A DNA stretch of 64,000 bases from Halonotius sp046719765 (lineage in GTDB: Archaea > Halobacteriota > Halobacteria > Halobacteriales > Haloferacaceae), in assembly GCF_046719765.1 (NCBI RefSeq), contig NZ_JABEBY010000005.1:1-64000 (forward strand), given 5' to 3'. This document shows positions 1 through 8,022 of the stretch, piece after piece; positions within the stretch are counted from its first letter, which is position 1; every line of letters starts with the position of its first letter. The position numbers and the translations under genes are program-made. Below the pieces are notes generated by a model. It was not told where the DNA came from. It ran no database searches and was given only the letters and a program-made list of their open reading frames with translations.

Positions 1-1
1 C

Positions 2-109
2 GCTCTCTCTGCTGACCATCTTGAGACCAGTTACGAGCTCCGTTCACAAAAGAAGTACTCATCGCTACAGATGAGCGTACAATTATACAGGCGTATCGAG
101 GACTATTGA
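2..109 (+). CDS. possible 3' end of a truncated CDS (hypothetical)
   Basis: An open frame enters from the left edge and stops with TGA at 107-109, giving about 35 residues that are rich in Ser, Tyr, Arg and Glu (ending RRIEDY). The composition resembles a soluble regulator or mobile-element protein, but the frame is short enough to be open by chance. No family is recognised. The DNA here is less G+C-rich than the serA gene that follows in the opposite orientation. Confidence 0.28.
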   Translation, partial: ALSADHLETSYELRSQKKYSSLQMSVQLYRRIEDY

Positions 110-183
110 GCAAGGATATTCTCCACCGATAGGCAATCAACCGATTTGTGACGAATTACCCAACAGAGTCGAACAAGCTGTTA

Positions 184-1770
184 TTACTCGTCGTCCAGCG
201 TGATCGCCGTGATATCGGTAATGCGGTCGTCGGCAAGCAGTTGATCGACAACGTCATCCGGAACATCGACATCCAGATTGTAGACGGTCAGCGCCTCGCC
301 GCCGATCGTCTCGCGGGCGTTGAACATGCCGGCGATGTTGATATCGTTGTCGCCGAGGATGCTGCCGATAAAGCCGATCACGCCCGGGGCATCCTTGTTG
401 CGTGCGACGACCATGTGGCCCGACGGGATCGCGTCGACGCGGTAGCCGTCGATGCGGACGATCCGGGGGTCATCGCCGGCGAACAGTGTCCCCGAGACCG
501 TGATCTCCTCGTCGCCGTCGGCAACGCGAACGCTGACGAGACTCTGGAAGTCATCGGTCTGTCGGGTTTTCGACTCGGTCACGTCGATACCGCGATCCTC
601 CGCGAGCTGTGGGGCGTTGACGGAGTTGACCTGCCACTCAAGCGGCGTGAAGACGCCTTTGAGCGCGCTGGCGGTAACAAGGTCGATGTCTTCCTCGGCG
701 ATGTCACCCTCGTAGGTGACCTCAACGGATTCGATACGCTCACCGAGCAGATTGGCGGCGATCTTGCCCGCCGTCTCCGCAAGGCCGAGATACGGCTTGA
801 TCCGGGGGAACGCGGTCTCGTCGACCGACGGCGCGTTCAAGGCGTTGAGCACCGGTTCGTCGTTGAACGCCGCGACGACCTGCTCGGCGGTGTCGACGGC
901 GACGTTCTCCTGGGCGGCCTCCGTCGACGCGCCGAGGTGTGGCGTGACGACAATCTCGTCAACATCGAGCAGCGGCGAGTCCTCGCTGACGGGCTCCTCG
1001 GCGAACACGTCGAGCGCTGCGCCGGCCATCGGGCCGTTTTCGACAGCCTCGGCGAGAGCGTCCTCGTCGACGATCCCGCCGCGGGCGCAGTTGATGAGGA
1101 AGCCATCGTCGAGCAACTCCAGCTCGTCGCTCCCGATCATGTTTTCTGTCTCCGGCAGTAGCGGCGTGTGAATCGTCACGAAGTCGGCGAGTTTGAGACA
1201 CTCATCGAGGTCGTCGATGAGCTCCGCGCCGAACTGGGCGGCCCGCTCCTCGGAGATGTAAGGGTCGAAGACGACAAGATCCATCCCGAGGCTGTCGAGG
1301 CGTTTGGCGACCTCCTGGCCGACGCGGCCAAGCCCGACGATCCCCAGCGTCTTGTTGTTGACCTCGTAGCCCAGATAATCTGATTTTGCCCACTCGCCGT
1401 CTTTCAGGCGGGTGTGAGCCTGCGGGATCCAGCGAGCGGCGGCGAACGCCATCGCAACCGTGTGTTCGGCCGCCGCACGGACGTTGCCCTGCGGGGCGTT
1501 GGCGACGATGACGCCGTGGTCGGTGGCGGCCTCGATGTCGATGTTGTCGACGCCGATGCCGGCACGCCCGACGATCACGAGGTCGTCGGCCGCCTCGAAG
1601 ATCGCCTCGCTCACGTCGGTGCCCGAGCGGACGATCAGGGCGTTGGCGTCGGCGACCGCGTCAAGCAGGTCGTCGCCGTCGATTTTATACTCGGTCTGCA
1701 CCTCATGGCCAGCCTCACGCAGCCGATCGAGGCCCGCGTCGTCGATCGGATCCGTGACGAGTACCTTCAT
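184..1770 (-). CDS. serA: D-3-phosphoglycerate dehydrogenase
   Basis: The 528-aa product oxidises 3-phosphoglycerate to 3-phosphohydroxypyruvate with NAD, the first step of cytosolic serine synthesis. The order is substrate-binding half, Rossmann NAD domain (GLGRVGQEVAKRL near residue 147), the dehydrogenase Arg/Glu/His segments (CARGGIVDE; PHLGAST), an intervening ASB domain, and a C-terminal ACT domain (VVARNKDAPGVIGFIG) likely to bind serine for feedback control. Length matches the long, ACT-containing type. I chose the ATG of MKVLVTDPIDD because the 13 codons upstream do not look like family sequence. Confidence 0.95.
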   Translation of the reverse strand: MKVLVTDPIDDAGLDRLREAGHEVQTEYKIDGDDLLDAVADANALIVRSGTDVSEAIFEAADDLVIVGRAGIGVDNIDIEAATDHGVIVANAPQGNVRAAAEHTVAMAFAAARWIPQAHTRLKDGEWAKSDYLGYEVNNKTLGIVGLGRVGQEVAKRLDSLGMDLVVFDPYISEERAAQFGAELIDDLDECLKLADFVTIHTPLLPETENMIGSDELELLDDGFLINCARGGIVDEDALAEAVENGPMAGAALDVFAEEPVSEDSPLLDVDEIVVTPHLGASTEAAQENVAVDTAEQVVAAFNDEPVLNALNAPSVDETAFPRIKPYLGLAETAGKIAANLLGERIESVEVTYEGDIAEEDIDLVTASALKGVFTPLEWQVNSVNAPQLAEDRGIDVTESKTRQTDDFQSLVSVRVADGDEEITVSGTLFAGDDPRIVRIDGYRVDAIPSGHMVVARNKDAPGVIGFIGSILGDNDINIAGMFNARETIGGEALTVYNLDVDVPDDVVDQLLADDRITDITAITLDDE

Positions 1771-1859
1771 ACCGAATCGATCCCGGGCAGCGGGGTAAAG
1801 CGTTTCCACTTCGGCGCGCAGCCCGCGAGAGGAGTTGCCACACCGTCGAAGCCGATCGA

Positions 1860-2177
1860 TTACTCATCGTCGCTATCGATCCCGTCACCCGGCCACGGTA
1901 ACTCGTCGGCGTCGGCGATGAGCTGTTCCTTTTCGCTTCGGCGGAGCTGTTTGATCTCGTACTCGCGGGCCATCGCGGCGGATCGGGAGTCAAACGCGGC
2001 GAGAAAGACGGGCTCGACCGGTGTTCGGCCACGAGTGTATTTTGCCCCCTCGCCGGCGTTGTGTTCGGCCAGCCGGCGGTCGGGGTCGGTGGTGTAGCCG
2101 GTGTAGTAGCTGTCGTCGGCACACCGGAGGATGTAGACGTAGTGGTCGGCAGTGTCGGCGGTGTCGGCGGTGGGCAT
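1860..2177 (-). CDS. GIY-YIG nuclease superfamily protein
   Basis: A 105-aa single-domain protein with the GIY-YIG core written as YVYILRC...YYTGYT, a conserved Arg in DPDRRLAEHN and the catalytic-type Glu in AMAREYEIK. This is the short UvrC-N/YhbQ-like type found in many prokaryotes, often called endonuclease-like; its substrate is unknown. The acidic C-terminal tail is typical of halophile proteins. It has its own upstream TATA-like element near 2222-2230 on the minus strand. Confidence 0.85.
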   Translation of the reverse strand: MPTADTADTADHYVYILRCADDSYYTGYTTDPDRRLAEHNAGEGAKYTRGRTPVEPVFLAAFDSRSAAMAREYEIKQLRRSEKEQLIADADELPWPGDGIDSDDE

Positions 2178-2221
2178 AAGACGGTTCGGTCGCTGCGGTA
2201 GCTGTCAGGCGGCCCTTGTAA

Positions 2222-2230
2222 TATATAAAG
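2222..2230 (-). promoter_or_regulatory. TATA box of the GIY-YIG gene
   Basis: On the minus strand this reads CTTTATATA. It lies about 45 nt upstream of the GIY-YIG start codon, consistent with a short 5' leader of roughly 20 nt. Confidence 0.5.
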
Positions 2231-2324
2231 CCACCGTCTCCGGAGATCGATGAGTCGACAATTCGGTGCACACAGCACTCAGACCGACCGGATCCGCGGA
2301 GATGCGCGTCGGGACATGGTAATC

Positions 2325-2332
2325 CTTATTAT
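2325..2332 (+). promoter_or_regulatory. TATA box of the histone-fold gene
   Basis: CTTATTAT lies about 28 nt before the ATG at 2357, the spacing expected for a leaderless haloarchaeal transcript. Confidence 0.45.
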
Positions 2333-2356
2333 GGAGGCTTGGGTACGACGCACTGC

Positions 2357-2524
2357 ATGGCAGATCTTATCGTCAAAGCAGCGGTCAAAGAGGCCCTGAG
2401 CGACAAGAACGTAGCTTCGGATTTCTACGACGCACTCGACGCGGAAGTCGAGGAGCTGCTCGAAGACGCAGCCCGACGCGCCGAGGATAACGACCGGAAG
2501 ACGGTGCAGCCGCGCGACCTCTAA
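2357..2524 (+). CDS. histone-fold (DUF1931-like) small protein
   Basis: A 55-aa acidic protein starting MADLIVKAAVKEAL and ending KTVQPRDL. The single histone-fold-like helical arrangement and the terminal T-V-x-P-x-D-L signature match the short DUF1931/HMf-related proteins of haloarchaea. These are likely dimeric; DNA binding is uncertain because the surface is very acidic. The ATG at 2357 was chosen over an in-frame TTG six codons upstream because it fits the TATA spacing. A run of six T residues follows the gene at 2546-2551. Confidence 0.8.
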   Translation: MADLIVKAAVKEALSDKNVASDFYDALDAEVEELLEDAARRAEDNDRKTVQPRDL

Positions 2525-2540
2525 GTCGGCGTCTGTTGTT

Positions 2541-2551
2541 CCTGCTTTTTT
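2541..2551 (+). terminator. T-rich terminator after the histone-fold gene
   Basis: CCTGCTTTTTT lies 17 nt past the stop codon, in the convergent gap between the histone-fold gene and rpiA. Archaeal intrinsic termination uses such T tracts without needing a hairpin. Confidence 0.4.
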
Positions 2552-2584
2552 CAGCACCGAGGAGTGACATCGCTCTCTGCGAGC

Positions 2585-3277
2585 TCAGTACGTCGTCGTC
2601 GAGACGCCGTCAGCACGCCCGACCGAGACCGCTGTCGCACAGTCGACGAACAATCCGTGTTCGACGACGCCCGGCACCGCCGAGAGGTGTGTCGCCAATG
2701 AGGCGGGATCGGAAATCGTTCCGAAGTCGACATCGCAGACAAGATTCCCGTTGTCGGTGACGACCGGGCCATCCTTGTTGGCCGCATCACGGAGCGTCGG
2801 CTCCCCGTCAAGTGAGCGGGCGGCATCGGCGACGACAGTGTGGGCATCCGGCAGCACTTCGAGCGGCACCGGATGGTCGAGGGCGTCGGTCAGTTTCGTC
2901 TCGTCGACGACGATGTGAACGGTGTCGGCCGCGCTGGCGACGAGTTTCTCCCGGCTGTGGGCCGCACCGCCGCCTTTGAGACAGCTGCCGGTATCGTCGA
3001 CGAACTGATCGGCTCCGTCGATAGCGATATCGATCTCATCGACCGCATCAAGGCTGCAGAGGGGAATGCCGCAGTCGATGGCGCGTTGACGCGCCCCAAA
3101 GGAGGTTGGCACGCCGACGATATCGAGGCCGCCATCGACAGCATCACCCAGTGCCTCGATCGCGTAGGCGGCGGTACTCCCGGTGCCGAGACCGACAACC
3201 ATCCCCGCCTCAACGGTGTCGGCTGCGGCCTCGCCGGCACGTCGTTTCGCGGCGTCGCTGCCGCCAGTCGATTTCAT
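2585..3277 (-). CDS. rpiA: ribose-5-phosphate isomerase A
   Basis: The 230-aa product interconverts ribose 5-phosphate and ribulose 5-phosphate in the cytosol. Family signatures visible are GLGTGSTAAYAIEAL (phosphate loop), the catalytic-region motif DGADQ, and KGGGAAHSREKLVA. The start MKSTGGSDAAKRRAG is chosen because the upstream 56 in-frame codons lack family-like sequence. It is convergent with the histone-fold gene and separated by about 90 nt from the end of the Orc gene upstream. Confidence 0.95.
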   Translation of the reverse strand: MKSTGGSDAAKRRAGEAAADTVEAGMVVGLGTGSTAAYAIEALGDAVDGGLDIVGVPTSFGARQRAIDCGIPLCSLDAVDEIDIAIDGADQFVDDTGSCLKGGGAAHSREKLVASAADTVHIVVDETKLTDALDHPVPLEVLPDAHTVVADAARSLDGEPTLRDAANKDGPVVTDNGNLVCDVDFGTISDPASLATHLSAVPGVVEHGLFVDCATAVSVGRADGVSTTTY

Positions 3278-3368
3278 GCCTGAGGGTGTCTCACGGAGAG
3301 ACATACAGCTATCGGAGGCAGTCGACCTCGCGTGGGGCCGCGACCAGATCAGCGATCCCGGCGAAACC

Positions 3369-4493
3369 TTACTCAAGGCGGTCGACGATGGCCGATTGTT
3401 CGTAGTCAAGGCTGAGCTCCCGGGAGCGACCCCGCCCGTCGACATCGGCGTACGTGGCGGTGATCAGCCCAAGCTGGTCGAGTTTGTTGACCAGCTCGGA
3501 GTAGCGGGTGTACCCCAGCCCGGTCTCCTCGCTGAAGACCTCATAGACCTCACCGGCCTGTTTGCCGTCGTGGTCAAGCAACACCTCGATCAGGGCGCGT
3601 TCGGACTCCGAGAGCCCGTCCAGACACCGCGAGAGGTGGACGTGTTTCGACTTCTCGTAGGCGGCATCGATATCCTCCTCGGTGATGGTACGGGAGGCCC
3701 GCATCTCGGCGTGGAGGCCGGCCCGACGCAGCAGGTCGATGCCGACCCGAAGGTCGCCGCTGTCGGCGGTGTACTCCGTGACCGTATCGAGCTCCGGGCT
3801 CCCGATGACGCCCTCATGGAAGCCACGCTTGACCCGTTCCCGGAGGATCGAGGCGATCTCATCGGTGGAGTAGCGCGGAAAGTAGATCTCCTCGGGCCGG
3901 AAGACGCTCTGTACCCGGCCGTCGAGGTCGTCGATAACATCAAGCGAGAGATCCGAGGAGACGACGATGACACCGATCTTTGCCCCCGAATGCACCTCGT
4001 GGGCGCGCAGCAGCGAGTACAGCGTGTCGCCGGCCTCGTTTTCGTAAAACAGGTAGTTGATGTCGTCTAAGGCGACGACGAGAACCGTCTCCTCTTCGAC
4101 CAGACGGTCGGTCAGTTGGCCGAAGAGCTTCTTGAAGGAGATGCCGGAGGCCGGCGGCTCGTACTCGAAGACGCCCTCAAAGAGGCGTGAAAAGACGGCG
4201 TATCGCGTCGAATCGACCTGGCAGTTGACCCGGACGACCTCGATGTCGCTTTTCCCGCCGAGTTCGCCAAACAGTTTCTGGACGGCGGTCGTTTTCCCGG
4301 TGCCGGGCGGCCCACGGATCATCGTGTTGAGCGGCCGCGACCCTCTGACCGCGGGGCGGAGAGCGTACTTCAGGCTCTCCAGTTGGCTTTCGCGGTGGTG
4401 GAAGGTCTCGGGGAGGTAGTCGATCTCGAAGACGTGTTCGTTGCGGAACACGGATTCGTCCCACGACAACATCCCCTCCGAATCGTCAGCCAT
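3369..4493 (-). CDS. Orc1/Cdc6 family replication initiator
   Basis: A 374-aa AAA+ protein. Walker A is GPPGTGKTT (residues 61-69), Walker B is in VVALDDINYLFY, and the C-terminal third has winged-helix character (GEVYEVFSEETGLGYTRYSELVNKLDQLGLI). Proteins of this family recognise origin repeats and load MCM; haloarchaea carry many paralogues, and some have no adjacent origin. The 145-bp upstream intergenic region shows no long inverted or repeated origin-recognition boxes, so I do not call an origin here. Start MADDSEGMLSWDESVF is preferred. Confidence 0.93.
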   Translation of the reverse strand: MADDSEGMLSWDESVFRNEHVFEIDYLPETFHHRESQLESLKYALRPAVRGSRPLNTMIRGPPGTGKTTAVQKLFGELGGKSDIEVVRVNCQVDSTRYAVFSRLFEGVFEYEPPASGISFKKLFGQLTDRLVEEETVLVVALDDINYLFYENEAGDTLYSLLRAHEVHSGAKIGVIVVSSDLSLDVIDDLDGRVQSVFRPEEIYFPRYSTDEIASILRERVKRGFHEGVIGSPELDTVTEYTADSGDLRVGIDLLRRAGLHAEMRASRTITEEDIDAAYEKSKHVHLSRCLDGLSESERALIEVLLDHDGKQAGEVYEVFSEETGLGYTRYSELVNKLDQLGLITATYADVDGRGRSRELSLDYEQSAIVDRLE

Positions 4494-4564
4494 CTGGCTA
4501 CCACCACCGCGGCTGTCCACTTAATCATTCCCCGGCAGCCCCCTCGAAGCAGGCCTGTGGCCGG

Positions 4565-4642
4565 ATGAACACGCTTTTGGCCGGCGGTGGCGTTCGCCCG
4601 GGCATGACTCACGACGACGACGAGACGGAGGTGTGGCGATGA
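4565..4642 (+). CDS. micro-ORF overlapping purU start (uncertain)
   Basis: A 25-codon frame (an internal ATG at 4604 gives 12 residues, MTHDDDETEVWR) ends in a TGA that overlaps the purU ATG as ATGA. The TATA-like CTTTTGG near 4574 would place the transcript start close to 4604. It could be a leader peptide coupled to purU or a chance frame; no homologue is recognised. Confidence 0.22.
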   Translation: MNTLLAGGGVRPGMTHDDDETEVWR

Positions 4643-5610
4643 CGACCGAACTCACCGAGATCACCGTGATCGGGGGCGATAAGACCGGCCTGATCGCCCG
4701 GGTCACCACTCTCCTGTTCGAGCGCGGCATCAACATCGAGGACCTCGATCAGGCGGTTCGGGATGGCCTCTTCCGGATGTCGATGCGGGTCGACACCGGC
4801 GAGATGACCTGCGAGCGCGACGACCTCCGCGATGCCCTCTCGGAGCTGGGCCGCGAACTCGGCGTCGAGATCCAGGTGCGGTTCCCCAGCGACCGGGAGA
4901 CCCGGCGGATCGCCGTCTGTGTCACCAAGGAATCCCACTGTCTGGAGGCACTGATGGAAGCTGCCTCCGCCGACGGCGACCTCGATGTGGAGATCTCGGC
5001 GGTCATCAGCAACCGCGGAACCCTCCGGGATGTGGTCGAACCAACCGATATCCCGTTCTACGATATCGGCGACGGCAAGGGCTCACCCGACGAGGATCGG
5101 ATGCTCGATATCTTAGCCGAACACGACGTGGATCTGATCGTCCTCGCGCGATACATGCGGATTCTCGGCCCGAAGATCGTCTTCCGGTATGAGGATCGGA
5201 TCATCAACATCCACCCGAGTCTGTTACCCTCCTTCCCCGGGGCGGCTGCCTACCGGCAGGCCAAGGAAGAGGGCGTCCGCATCGCCGGCGTCACCGCCCA
5301 CTATGTGACGACCGACCTCGATCAGGGGCCGATCATCACCCAGCGCGCCTTCGACGTGCCGGACGACGCGCTCATCGATGAGATCAAAGCCCGCGGCCAG
5401 CCACTTGAGGCCGAGGCGCTGCTGGAAGCGGTTGAACTCCATCTCGACGACGCGGTCGCCGTCCACCGCGGCCGGACGAGTCTGCGTGATGGGGCCGATC
5501 CCGACAACTACCAACTCGGATTGTCGCCGACAGCACAGGACGCCAACCCGGCCAAGCCGGTCGACGACGATCTCGATCTCAGCGAGACGCCAGGTATCGC
5601 TGACGACTGA
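4639..5610 (+). CDS. purU: formyltetrahydrofolate deformylase
   Basis: The 323-aa protein has an N-terminal ACT-like domain (TVIGGDKTGLIARVTTLL) followed by a formyltransferase domain with the catalytic-type Asn-His in INIHPSLLPSFPGA and the later Asp in HYVTTDLDQGPII. PurU hydrolyses 10-formyl-THF to THF and formate, balancing one-carbon units and feeding purine synthesis. A Shine-Dalgarno-like GGAGGTG at 4627-4633 fits the ATG at 4639 better than the in-frame GTG at 4633. It is slightly longer than bacterial PurU because of an acidic C-terminal tail. Confidence 0.9.
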   Translation: MTTELTEITVIGGDKTGLIARVTTLLFERGINIEDLDQAVRDGLFRMSMRVDTGEMTCERDDLRDALSELGRELGVEIQVRFPSDRETRRIAVCVTKESHCLEALMEAASADGDLDVEISAVISNRGTLRDVVEPTDIPFYDIGDGKGSPDEDRMLDILAEHDVDLIVLARYMRILGPKIVFRYEDRIINIHPSLLPSFPGAAAYRQAKEEGVRIAGVTAHYVTTDLDQGPIITQRAFDVPDDALIDEIKARGQPLEAEALLEAVELHLDDAVAVHRGRTSLRDGADPDNYQLGLSPTAQDANPAKPVDDDLDLSETPGIADD

Positions 5611-5652
5611 CCGAGGCGAAAGGACTGTGCCGCAGCGGCGAGAAACGGTGGT

Positions 5653-6084
5653 GTGGTTCCCTGGCCGATCCGAACCGTTGTCATCCCGCCGCCGATCCGT
5701 ACGTCCATCGAGAGCCACGTCGCAACCCACCATCCCAACGAGGCCGGCGGCTTTCTCGGCTGTCGGCGGCGCGGGCGTCACCTCCGGGCGACCCGCCATA
5801 TTCCGATCCCAAACGAGTCGTCGATCCCGAAACGCCGGTTTGAGACGACCGTCGACGAGCGGGTGCCACCGCCGCCACGCGTGTTTTATCACTCTCACAC
5901 CAGCTCGGAGTCGATCTCGGGGCTCACGCGGATCGACAAACGCTCGATCCCGGAACCGTTCGCCCTCGTCATCTTCGCACCACATGGGGCGGCGTTGAGC
6001 TACCGCGGATTCAAACACGGCCTGCTTGAGTGGCGGGAACTTCGGGTCGAAGCTGACACGGGCAGACGGCTGGCGCGGCTCTAA
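5653..6084 (+). CDS. JAB/MPN (JAMM) domain protein
   Basis: This 143-aa protein has an MPN-like layout: Glu30 in HHPNEAGGFLGC, then the zinc motif H80-S-H82 followed by Asp95. In canonical JAMM the Asp lies 11 residues after the second His and a Ser precedes it; here the gap is 13 and the equivalent residue is Thr (TRID). It may be a Zn-dependent isopeptidase-like enzyme, of the kind that removes ubiquitin-like SAMP modifiers in haloarchaea, or a divergent relative. The first usable start is GTG at 5653. It follows purU by 42 nt. Confidence 0.65.
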   Translation: MVPWPIRTVVIPPPIRTSIESHVATHHPNEAGGFLGCRRRGRHLRATRHIPIPNESSIPKRRFETTVDERVPPPPRVFYHSHTSSESISGLTRIDKRSIPEPFALVIFAPHGAALSYRGFKHGLLEWRELRVEADTGRRLARL

Positions 6085-6246
6085 CCCCTCATCACCGACC
6101 GGGAGCCGCTGGTGGGTGTACAAACTGTTTATATATGCTGGTACGGATGGGCGTAGTTTATGTCTACACCCGCGGTGCACAAGTAAATATACAAATACAG
6201 GCCAGAGCTTTTTATTGATGAACGAATCTCCATCTTTGTCGATAAT

Positions 6247-6330
6247 ATGCACGCGAAAGAACGCCGCTTGCGCGGAAGAATAGACAAACACGTATCACGT
6301 GCTGCCGAAGTTGGGGTGAGCATTCGATGA
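6247..6330 (+). CDS. 27-aa ORF coupled to the symporter gene
   Basis: ATG at 6247 opens a basic 27-residue frame (MHAKERRLRGRIDKH...) whose TGA overlaps the symporter ATG as ATGA at 6327-6330. The overlap suggests translational coupling. The 240-bp upstream region also holds A+T-rich TATA-like sequences near 6126 (GTTTATATATG) and 6184. No family is recognised, so this could be a regulatory leader peptide, a small accessory subunit or a chance frame. Confidence 0.35.
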   Translation: MHAKERRLRGRIDKHVSRAAEVGVSIR

Positions 6331-7898
6331 GTGTCATCCTCTATGGGATCATCGGCATCATCGTCACGATGCTGGGGATCGGCTTCTATGTCGCCCGGAA
6401 GGTGAAAGGCGACAGCGTCAACTACATCGTCGCCGGCCGGGGGCTGATCCTCCCGTTGGCGGCGGCGACGCTGATGGCCCAATCGCTGGACTCGAATGCA
6501 ACATTAGGAAACACAGATCTCGTCGCCTCCTTCGGGTTCTGGGCCGGGGCGGCACTCCCAGTCGGACTGGCAACCTGTCTGTTCCTGACAGGGCTGTTTT
6601 TCGCCAAGCCGATGAACCGGATGAACCTCACGACGCTGCCGGACTTCTATCGCCGAAAGTACGGCCGGACGGCCGAGATCCTCGCCAGCGTCATCATGTC
6701 GGTTGCCTACGCGTTCCTCTTGGCGGGAAACCTCGTCGCCGGCGGCTTCCTCTTTGAGATCTTTGTCGGCACGAGCTTCCAGATGGGCGTCTTCATCATC
6801 GCCGCCCTCGTGTTGGCGTACACGGTTGCCGGCGGCCTGTTTTCGGTTGCCTACACCGACTTCCTGCAGGCCGGGGTTGCCCTTGTTGGCTCGATCGCGC
6901 TCATCATCTTCGTGACGAGCCAGTACGGGATCACCATCCCCTCGGGGATGGGCCCGACAAACCTTGGCCAACTAACTGATCCGAGTCAGGGTGCCTACAT
7001 CAACCTCGCCACCATCGTCGCCCTCGGGCTCGGCGACATCGTCGCCATCGACTTCATGGAGCGGGTGTTCGCGGCTGACAGCCCCGAAACCGCCCGGAAG
7101 GCCTGCTTTATCGGTGCTGCCGGCACCCTGATCATCGGGATCCCGTTTTCGATCGTCGCGCTGTCGGCGAACCCAATTCTCGCGTCGCTCGGCGTCGAAA
7201 GCGGCGGGCAAGCCGTCCTCTACACCCTGTTGCAAAACGCGGTGCCGCCGTGGCTCGGCGCGCTTGTTATCGCCGGGATCCTCGCAGCATCCTTCTCGAC
7301 AAGCGATGGGGCGATCCTCGGCACCTCGGCGGTCATCGCTCGCAACATCGGCAACATCCGCGTTGACGAAAGCGAAGCGGTCGCCACCGATGGCGGCACG
7401 AGCGACGACAACGGGAGCGACGGCGGGCTGCTTGGCACCGACAGCGACAAGCTGCTGACGGTCACCCGACTGATGTCGGTTCCGATCACGCTGCTTGGCA
7501 TCTTTTTCGCTATTCGGGTCTCGGCGACTGGGATGTTGCTCGTGTTGGCGTTTGACATCATGCTGGCAGGCGCGTTCGTCCCGCTGGTGATGGGACTCTA
7601 CTGGCCGGATATGGCGACCACGCCGGCCGCGCTGGCCTCGATGGTCGGCGGCTCGCTGACGCGGCTCGGACTGTTCGTCCTGGTTCCAACCACCTACGCC
7701 TACGAGAACACGCTCCTGTACATCGAAAACGACATCTTCACCGCTTCCTTCGACGGGCTACCGACATTTATCGCCGCTGGGGTCAGCCTCGTTGTCTTCG
7801 TCGCTGTCGCCTACGCCACGAAGGACAGCTACGGCGTCCGCACCCTCGACCGTGATGGTCGCCGCACCATCGTCGCCGGCGGCGAGGACGAGGAGTAA
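6327..7898 (+). CDS. sodium:solute symporter family (SSF) transporter
   Basis: A 523-aa integral membrane protein with about a dozen hydrophobic segments, an SSF-like start (YGIIGIIVTMLGIGFYVARK), and the characteristic GGLFSVAYTDFLQAG segment in the middle. SSF proteins import organic solutes (amino acids, acetate, sugars, urea) with Na+. The substrate cannot be read from sequence. An acidic Gly/Ser/Asp-rich loop near residues 346-372 is a halophilic insertion. The AbrB-PhoU regulator and an agmatinase-family gene lie directly downstream, which may hint at a nitrogen-containing substrate. Confidence 0.9.
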   Translation: MSVILYGIIGIIVTMLGIGFYVARKVKGDSVNYIVAGRGLILPLAAATLMAQSLDSNATLGNTDLVASFGFWAGAALPVGLATCLFLTGLFFAKPMNRMNLTTLPDFYRRKYGRTAEILASVIMSVAYAFLLAGNLVAGGFLFEIFVGTSFQMGVFIIAALVLAYTVAGGLFSVAYTDFLQAGVALVGSIALIIFVTSQYGITIPSGMGPTNLGQLTDPSQGAYINLATIVALGLGDIVAIDFMERVFAADSPETARKACFIGAAGTLIIGIPFSIVALSANPILASLGVESGGQAVLYTLLQNAVPPWLGALVIAGILAASFSTSDGAILGTSAVIARNIGNIRVDESEAVATDGGTSDDNGSDGGLLGTDSDKLLTVTRLMSVPITLLGIFFAIRVSATGMLLVLAFDIMLAGAFVPLVMGLYWPDMATTPAALASMVGGSLTRLGLFVLVPTTYAYENTLLYIENDIFTASFDGLPTFIAAGVSLVVFVAVAYATKDSYGVRTLDRDGRRTIVAGGEDEE

Positions 7899-8022
7899 CG
7901 GCACCCATTTTCCTGTCTTCGGTTATAATTGTTTGAACGAACACCCTGACGTTTATACAACACAAGTACGATTGCTTTTTCAGCCACATGGTTTCGCATG
8001 CACAACTTCTGAGGTGCCGTAG

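Noticed and set aside
148..1171. Long plus-strand open frames over serA
   Set aside because: They are antisense shadows of a clear SerA gene caused by high G+C, with no family-like sequence.
4494..4638. Replication origin next to the Orc1/Cdc6 gene
   Set aside because: The short intergenic region has no inverted long repeats resembling origin-recognition boxes and no A+T-rich unwinding stretch.
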